From assembly GCA_030831605.1 (NCBI GenBank), contig JAURKU010000010.1:1-37368 (forward strand): a stretch of 37,368 nt of DNA, given 5' to 3'. Of this stretch, positions 31,904-37,368 are shown in pieces (position 1 is the first letter of the stretch; each line of letters opens with the position of its first letter). The notes under the pieces were generated by a model. The model saw only the letters and a program-made list of their open reading frames with translations. It searched no databases and was not told where the DNA came from. Origin of the DNA: Rhodoluna sp. (GTDB lineage: Bacteria > Actinomycetota > Actinomycetes > Actinomycetales > Microbacteriaceae). A program made the position numbers and the translations under genes.

Positions 31904-32236
31904 CTAGTTGTTGTTATCCCCAACAGTGAGTTCTTTAGGTAGATCGAAAGCTTTACCGGTTAGCTCTTCGATGTTTACATCCTTGAAAGTGAGTACTTTC
32001 ACGTTCTTTACAAACCGATCGGTGCGGTAAATGTCCCAAACCCAGACATCGGTGAGGCTTAGTTCAAAATAGAAATCGGACTCGGTATCAATTCTCTTGA
32101 ATTCAACTTCGTTGGCTAAATAAAGTCTTCGCTCTGTTTCAATCACGTAGCGGAAGGTGTCCACGACGCTGCGGTATTCACGAAATAGGGCTAGTTCAGC
32201 TTCCCGGTCGTAATCTTCAAATTCGTTCTCGTCCAT
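31904..32236 (-). CDS. DUF2469 family protein
   Basis: 110 aa; MDENEFEDYDREAELALFREYRSVVDTFRYVIETERRLYLANEVEF; conserved actinobacterial neighbour of rnhB. Confidence 0.9.
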   Translation of the reverse strand: MDENEFEDYDREAELALFREYRSVVDTFRYVIETERRLYLANEVEFKRIDTESDFYFELSLTDVWVWDIYRTDRFVKNVKVLTFKDVNIEELTGKAFDLPKELTVGDNNN

Positions 32237-32248
32237 GTGAAGGTTATT

Positions 32249-32920
32249 CTACCCCTGCAAAATCTTGCTCAGCCAACTTATTCGATGAATCTCGCTCGGG
32301 CCTAGTTCAACTAAGGCCCTGCGGTGCTGGGCCGAAGCATAACCCTTGTTCTTATCTAGACCGTAGCCGGGATACTCTTTGGCAAGGTTGAGCATGAGCT
32401 TATCCCTGGTCACCTTGGCCAAAACTGACGCGGTGGCTACCGAAACACAGTCTCGGTCTGCCTGAACCTTGGTGGCAACAGGAAAGCCAAATGACTTAGT
32501 GCCAAGGTAGTCAATATTGCCATCAAGAATCAGCTGCACGGGTTCCGATTTCAGGATAGCCAATGCGGTGGGTTGATCAAGCAATCCTTGGATACTACGG
32601 CTACCAGCCAAGCCGAGGGCTTTAATAATTCCGTGTTCTTCTATTTCAGAAACGGTTGCTGTGCCGACTGAATATCCGATCGCGTACTCAACTAAAAGTG
32701 GGAAGATCTCTTCTCTGGCTTTTTCGGAGAGCAATTTGCTATCTCGTAAATTCTCCGGCCAAGTGGTCTTTTGGATGTCAATAAGAGCAGCACCTACTGC
32801 CACCTCCCCAGCGATACAACCTCGACCGACTTCATCCATGCCAATAACATGCCTGACTCCGGCACCAGCAAAACTGGCTTCGAAATTAAGGCTTGGCAGC
32901 TGGGACGTTTTTGAAGACAT
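32249..32920 (-). CDS. rnhB: Ribonuclease HII
   Basis: 223 aa; VIGMDEVGRGCIAGEVAVGAALID; RDSKLLSEKAREEIFPLL; VATASVLAKVTRD. Confidence 0.96.
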   Translation of the reverse strand: MSSKTSQLPSLNFEASFAGAGVRHVIGMDEVGRGCIAGEVAVGAALIDIQKTTWPENLRDSKLLSEKAREEIFPLLVEYAIGYSVGTATVSEIEEHGIIKALGLAGSRSIQGLLDQPTALAILKSEPVQLILDGNIDYLGTKSFGFPVATKVQADRDCVSVATASVLAKVTRDKLMLNLAKEYPGYGLDKNKGYASAQHRRALVELGPSEIHRISWLSKILQG

Positions 32921-33647
32921 CTGGGTAGTTATCTAGCCACTTGAGGTGATTAAACGGCCATGAAATTACAAAAGCTCGGCCAACAATATATTTCTTGGCA
33001 ATAAAGCCCTTGCCCGGTGCGTCCGGATGATATCTAGAATCTTCAGAATTACTGCGATTATCACCGAGTACCCAAATCGAATCCTGCGGAACAATAACAT
33101 CAAATTCTGTATCAGATGGGTTCACATCCTTAGCGATATACGGCTCAATAATCGGCTCACCGTTGATGGTGATTCGATTATTCGCATCGCAACAGACTAC
33201 GTGATCGCCAGAAACGCCAATTACGCGCTTGACCAGATGCTGGTCATTATCTGGTGAGATCAACCCGGCAACTGAAAGTAACCAGTCGCCGATCTGAGCT
33301 AGCGGATGACTTGGCTCATCCGGTTCGATATAACCTAGCCAGTCACCTGGATCTTTGAAAACCACAACATCGCCACGTTCAATTGGTATGACATTTGGCA
33401 CCAGCTGATTCACGATAATCCGGTCGTTAATTTGCAGAGTGTCAAACATCGAACCAGATGGAATGTAGAAAGAGCGGAAAAGAAAAGTTTTAACCAGTGA
33501 AGAAATTATCAGTGCCCAGAAAATTATGGTTAGCGTGTCAATTAACAGGGCAAGTAAAGAGTTCTTCTTTTTTAGTTCACGTAGCTTTTTCCGAGGTTCC
33601 TTAAAAGGACCTCTCGGCTCGCGCTCAACTTTTTCTTTTTTTGCCAT
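32886..33647 (-). CDS. lepB: Signal peptidase I
   Basis: 253 aa; FLFRSFYIPSGSMFDTLQINDRIIVNQL (Ser box), VKRVIGVSGD (Lys box), VLGDNRSNSEDSR. Confidence 0.96.
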   Translation of the reverse strand: MAKKEKVEREPRGPFKEPRKKLRELKKKNSLLALLIDTLTIIFWALIISSLVKTFLFRSFYIPSGSMFDTLQINDRIIVNQLVPNVIPIERGDVVVFKDPGDWLGYIEPDEPSHPLAQIGDWLLSVAGLISPDNDQHLVKRVIGVSGDHVVCCDANNRITINGEPIIEPYIAKDVNPSDTEFDVIVPQDSIWVLGDNRSNSEDSRYHPDAPGKGFIAKKYIVGRAFVISWPFNHLKWLDNYPDVFKNVPAAKP

Positions 33648-33659
33648 AATTCTTGAGCT

Positions 33660-33692
33660 AAACCTTAAATCGCTTTGGCGATCTTAGGATTT
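33660..33692 (-). other. Hairpin in the rplS-lepB spacer
   Basis: AAACCTTAA-ATCGC-TTTG-GCGAT-c-TTAGGATTT on the plus strand: about 14 bp imperfect stem with one mismatch and one bulge, touching the rplS stop. No U-tract on the transcribed side. Confidence 0.45.
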
Positions 33693-34050
33693 AGGCTTCA
33701 GCCTGGTTATCGCGCTTCTCGCGAATCTTCGCCTTCTTACCGCGAAGGTCACGAAGGTAGTAAAGCTTGGCACGGCGAACTGCACCCTTGCTGACCAACT
33801 CAATCTTGTCGATTACTGGAGAGTGAATTGGGAAAGTTCTCTCAACACCAACCTGGAATGAAACTTTACGAACGGTAAAGCTCTCGCGAACTCCAGCACC
33901 TGATCTGCGGATGACAATTCCTTGGAAGACCTGGATACGGCTGCGGTTACCTTCGATGATGTTTACGTGAACCTTAACGGTGTCACCGACACGAAATTCT
34001 GGGATATCGGTTTTTAGACTTGCTTTGTCGACTGAGTCTAGAGTTTGCAT
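33691..34050 (-). CDS. rplS: 50S ribosomal protein L19
   Basis: 119 aa; [67 protein letters not shown]. Confidence 0.97.
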   Translation of the reverse strand: MQTLDSVDKASLKTDIPEFRVGDTVKVHVNIIEGNRSRIQVFQGIVIRRSGAGVRESFTVRKVSFQVGVERTFPIHSPVIDKIELVSKGAVRRAKLYYLRDLRGKKAKIREKRDNQAEA

Positions 34051-34187
34051 TTTTGTTACGCCTTCCTATTTGCACGCAGGTCAAAACGGGTATTTAGAGT
34101 TTCTTGATTTGCCTTTGCTCCCCTGCGGCGGAACCTTTATTTACGGCAACCTCTATATCTTGCCACAGCCAAAGCGCTAAAGCAAAG

Positions 34188-34871
34188 CTAATCTAGAAGA
34201 TCAGGCCTGATGCGCTTGGTTCGCTCAATCGCCTGTTCTAAGCGCCATTTGGCTATCTCGGCGTGATTACCAGATCTGAGCACCTCCGGCACTTCTAGAT
34301 CCCGCCAGATTGCCGGTTTGGTATAACTTGGATACTCCAACAGGCCATTGCTGTGTGATTCTTCAACCAGGCTCTCCGCATTACCGATTACCCCCGGAAT
34401 TAGCCGAGCTATTGCCTCAATCATGGCTAAGGCGGCAACTTCACCACCGTTTAGCACGTAATCGCCGAGGCTAATCATTTTCATTTCGCTCTTAGTTGCC
34501 GCCCAGTCAAAAACTCGCTGGTCGATTCCCTCGTAGCGACCACAGGCAAAGACAATGTGCTCTTTTGTAGCTAGTTCAGCAGCCAATTCTTGGTTGAACA
34601 GTTCTCCGGCAGGTGTTGGCACGACTAGAACGGTCGAACCATCTTTTGCCAATAGTTCATCCAAAGCCTCGCCCCAGGGTTCAGCTTTCATAAGCATCCC
34701 TGCACCGCCACCGTATGGTGAATCATCTACGGTTCTGTGCTTATCGTGGGTGTAATCACGCAAATTGACTGCAGAAAAATCAAGTATGTTCTGCTCTTGA
34801 GCTTTGCCTAACAATGATATGTCCAAGACATCAAAAAACTCAGGAAAGATAGTGACAGCCTGGATCTTCAC
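34188..34871 (-). CDS. trmD: tRNA (guanine-N1)-methyltransferase
   Basis: 227 aa; [69 protein letters not shown]. Confidence 0.97.
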   Translation of the reverse strand: MKIQAVTIFPEFFDVLDISLLGKAQEQNILDFSAVNLRDYTHDKHRTVDDSPYGGGAGMLMKAEPWGEALDELLAKDGSTVLVVPTPAGELFNQELAAELATKEHIVFACGRYEGIDQRVFDWAATKSEMKMISLGDYVLNGGEVAALAMIEAIARLIPGVIGNAESLVEESHSNGLLEYPSYTKPAIWRDLEVPEVLRSGNHAEIAKWRLEQAIERTKRIRPDLLD

Positions 34872-35413
34872 TAGTCCTCCTCGATATCCTCAAATAGGCC
34901 CATAGGCGGAGTGATAACTACTCGGTTCTCGGAAACATTTACCTCAGGAACCAGCTGCTTTACAAACGGGACCATAATTTCAGTTTCGTTGTAGTCAATG
35001 ACCAAAAGATCTTGCGCTGGTAAATGCTCAACTCTAGCCACGGTGCCGATTTCTTTACCATCGCGATAAACCTTTAATCCAACCAATTGCTGGTCGTACC
35101 AGGCATCGGGTTCACTCGGAGCGACATCTAGATCCTGCTGGACCAACAAGATGGCTTTGATTAGGCTTTCGGCTTGAGTTCGATCTTCGATGCCTTCAAG
35201 AAATAACACCGGTTGAGAGTTGTACCAGCGCAGTTCCTTGACCGTTACAGTTTTGCCGAACCAAAATGATGATTCTGGTACTTGGAGACTAAAAGAAGCA
35301 CCTGGCACAAAACGTTCGTTTGGGGAGTCGGTGTAAAGCTCTAACTTGATAGCACCTTTGAGGCCGTGGGCCTTTAGTAACCGACCGACCCGAAGACTAG
35401 TTTGATTAGAAAT
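34871..35413 (-). CDS. rimM: Ribosome maturation factor RimM, probable non-canonical ATT start
   Basis: ORF track gives only 34871..35308 (GTG start), but the frame stays open upstream and encodes [35 protein letters not shown] before VPGASF, i.e. the conserved RimM N-terminus. ATT at 35413-35411 is the most plausible start. Confidence 0.85.
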   Translation of the reverse strand: MSNQTSLRVGRLLKAHGLKGAIKLELYTDSPNERFVPGASFSLQVPESSFWFGKTVTVKELRWYNSQPVLFLEGIEDRTQAESLIKAILLVQQDLDVAPSEPDAWYDQQLVGLKVYRDGKEIGTVARVEHLPAQDLLVIDYNETEIMVPFVKQLVPEVNVSENRVVITPPMGLFEDIEED

Positions 35414-35642
35414 CGCCGTCTACTACGTCTACGCGCACCTTCTTGCCATCGGCAAGAGCATTGATTACGGTGCGAAGGGCTTTGGCAGTGCGGCCTTTGC
35501 GCCCGATAACTCGACCGAGATCATCCGGGTGAACGTGGATTTCCAACATTTCACCTCGGTTGGTTGATCTCTCGGTTACTGTTGCATCCTCTGGATGATC
35601 AACAATTCCCTTAACCAAGTGTTCGAGCGCAGCGGCAAGCAC
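35406..35642 (-). CDS. khpA: KH-domain RNA-binding protein
   Basis: 78 aa; MLAAALEHLVKGIVDHPEDATV...EIHVHPDDLGRVIGRKGRTAKALRTVINALA. Confidence 0.94.
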   Translation of the reverse strand: MLAAALEHLVKGIVDHPEDATVTERSTNRGEMLEIHVHPDDLGRVIGRKGRTAKALRTVINALADGKKVRVDVVDGDF

Positions 35643-35645
35643 GAT

Positions 35646-36233
35646 TTAAGCCTCTTCTTTGTTTTCTTCGGTAGCTGGAGTCTCTTCAGTGCCAGCAGCT
35701 TCTTCAGCAGCTTCTACCTGCTCTGCGGCAGGCTCTTCAGCGGCTGGGGCTTCGGCAACTACTTCTTCAACAGCTGGCGTTTCTGCTACTGCTTCAGCTG
35801 AAACTTCTTCAACCGCAACTTCAGCTGGGGTTTCTTCAGCAACTGCTTCTGCCACTTCTTCGCCCTTAGGCTTCAGTTTGATTTCTTCACGAGGCTTTAG
35901 CACTGGCTGCTTCTTTGTGTCAGCCACGAATACTTCCTTAGCAACCTGAGGCTTTACCTGGCTCTTTGCCGAGGCATCGCCCTTAGATTTCTGCAAGTCA
36001 CCGGTCAGTTTCAGTAGTGCTGCAACCTGCTCGGTAGGCTGAGCGCCAACGCCAAGCCAGTAAAGAGCACGGTCAGAATTGATTTCAATGATTGATGGTT
36101 CAGTGGTTGGTACGTAACGACCGATTTCCTCGATTACGCGTCCATCACGCTTGGTACGTGAATCTGCAACGACGATACGGTAGTGCGGCGACTTGAGCTT
36201 GCCAAGACGCTTTAGGCGGATTTTTACAGCCAC
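35646..36233 (-). CDS. rpsP: 30S ribosomal protein S16 with long Ala/Glu/Pro-rich C-terminal extension
   Basis: 195 aa; [42 protein letters not shown] core; tail [54 protein letters not shown]... Confidence 0.96.
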   Translation of the reverse strand: MAVKIRLKRLGKLKSPHYRIVVADSRTKRDGRVIEEIGRYVPTTEPSIIEINSDRALYWLGVGAQPTEQVAALLKLTGDLQKSKGDASAKSQVKPQVAKEVFVADTKKQPVLKPREEIKLKPKGEEVAEAVAEETPAEVAVEEVSAEAVAETPAVEEVVAEAPAAEEPAAEQVEAAEEAAGTEETPATEENKEEA

Positions 36234-36395
36234 AATGCTCCTGTTAATTATGAATTGGGGCGAACGATCAACCGTGAGCGTGGGGGCACACTCGGTAGTC
36301 TTGCTCTAATTTGGTTACCGGCTCCAGTTTGGTTAGAGGGTCAAACTGCGGGCAACTTGTTTATTCTGCCAGAAAATCAGCTGTTCAGGCAAGTA

Positions 36396-37368
36396 TTACT
36401 GCAATCCGAAGGCCGAACCGCCCTCTTTCTTGCCCTCATCTAGCTGGATTCCAGCAGCTTCAGCTGCCCGCTTGGCTGGGTTACCGGATTTGGAACCCTT
36501 TTTCTTGCCTTTATCCTTCTTGCTTACCGGCCTAGGGCCAGTAGGCATTCCCATCGGCATACCTGGAATGTTGGGAGTGCCACCTTTAGCAACAGTCTTC
36601 ATCATCTTGGCAGCCTGCTCAAAACGATTGACCAGTGAGTTCACATCGGTAACAGTCATACCAGAACCCTTAGCGATTCGAAGACGTCTCGAGCCATTTA
36701 GGATCTTTGGTTCTCTTCTTTCCTTCGGAGTCATCGAAAGGATTATCGCCTCGGTCTTGGTAATCTCGCTATCGTCAAAATTATCCAACTGGTTCTTTAG
36801 TTTTCCAGCACCTGGAATCATGCCGAGCATGCTCTTGATTGAACCCATTTTCTTGATTTGGTTCATCTGGTCTAAGAAGTCTTCCAGGGTAAAACTATCC
36901 TTAGCCATCTTCTCGGCAATTTCAGCAGCCTGCTCCGCATCAAAAGCCTGCTGCGACTTTTCAATCAGGGTAAGAATATCTCCCATGTCCAGAATTCGAC
37001 TAGCCATACGATCTGGATAGAACGGTTCAAAACTATCTAGGTCTTCACCGGTTGAAGCAAACAGAATCGGCTTCCCGGTAACTTGGGCAACCGATAGTGC
37101 TGCACCACCTCGGGCATCACCATCTAATTTGGTTAGCACGACACCGGTGATGCCAACACCGTCTTCAAAAGCTTTGGCGACGTTGACCGCATCCTGACCG
37201 ATCATCGAGTCGATCACAAATAAAATCTCATCCGGCTCAACTGCCTTGGCAATGCTCTTTGCCTGATCCATCATTTCTTGATCGACACCGGTGCGACCTG
37301 CGGTATCAACAATTACTATTGAGAATTCTTTGCGACTTGCTTCCTTGATGGCATCTTTGGCTACCGAA
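36396..37368 (-). CDS. ffh: Signal recognition particle protein Ffh (partial, runs off right edge)
   Basis: Frame is open to the window edge; VAKDAIKEASRKEFSIVIVDTAGRTGVDQEMMDQAKSIAKAVEPDEILFVIDSMIGQDAVNVAKAF, TKLDGDARGGAALS, Met-rich M domain. Confidence 0.96.
   Translation of the reverse strand, partial: SVAKDAIKEASRKEFSIVIVDTAGRTGVDQEMMDQAKSIAKAVEPDEILFVIDSMIGQDAVNVAKAFEDGVGITGVVLTKLDGDARGGAALSVAQVTGKPILFASTGEDLDSFEPFYPDRMASRILDMGDILTLIEKSQQAFDAEQAAEIAEKMAKDSFTLEDFLDQMNQIKKMGSIKSMLGMIPGAGKLKNQLDNFDDSEITKTEAIILSMTPKERREPKILNGSRRLRIAKGSGMTVTDVNSLVNRFEQAAKMMKTVAKGGTPNIPGMPMGMPTGPRPVSKKDKGKKKGSKSGNPAKRAAEAAGIQLDEGKKEGGSAFGLQ

Noticed and set aside
35659-35949. Plus-strand 96-aa Ser/Ala-rich ORF
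   Set aside because: Antisense of the Glu/Ala-rich rpsP tail; composition artefact.

Overview
The window looks like a gene-dense, moderate-GC actinobacterial chromosome segment, probably Microbacteriaceae of the small-genome planktonic type (lineage inferred from protein motifs and gene order; no search run). Two zones stand out. (1) Left ~4 kb is accessory: a partial beta-propeller glycosidase-like gene, a small membrane protein, tRNA-Arg, and a minus-strand cluster of three genes that each carry collagen-type Gly-X-Y repeats. An RND-type permease is transcribed divergently from this cluster. (2) The remainder is mostly conserved: orn, tRNA-His, gatCAB, ligA, mnmA, a cysteine desulfurase, three DivIVA-type proteins, an AI-2E-family permease, and the classic actinobacterial block ffh-rpsP-khpA-rimM-trmD-rplS-lepB-rnhB-DUF2469-dprA-xerC / M23 peptidase / rpsB-tsf-pyrH-frr-cdsA. 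Main points worth a second look: the collagen-like cluster, including a membrane protein whose collagen tail is predicted to be cytoplasmic; rimM, whose conserved N-terminus has no ATG/GTG/TTG start and seems to begin at an ATT overlapping the end of khpA; all four convergent protein-coding pairs overlapping by the same 4-bp stop palindrome (CTAG/TTAG); a protein with four DivIVA-like motifs whose 3' end is overlapped by a secreted HNH nuclease gene; and a large ORF with an internal lipobox. All calls come from reading the sequence and supplied translations; no database search was possible.
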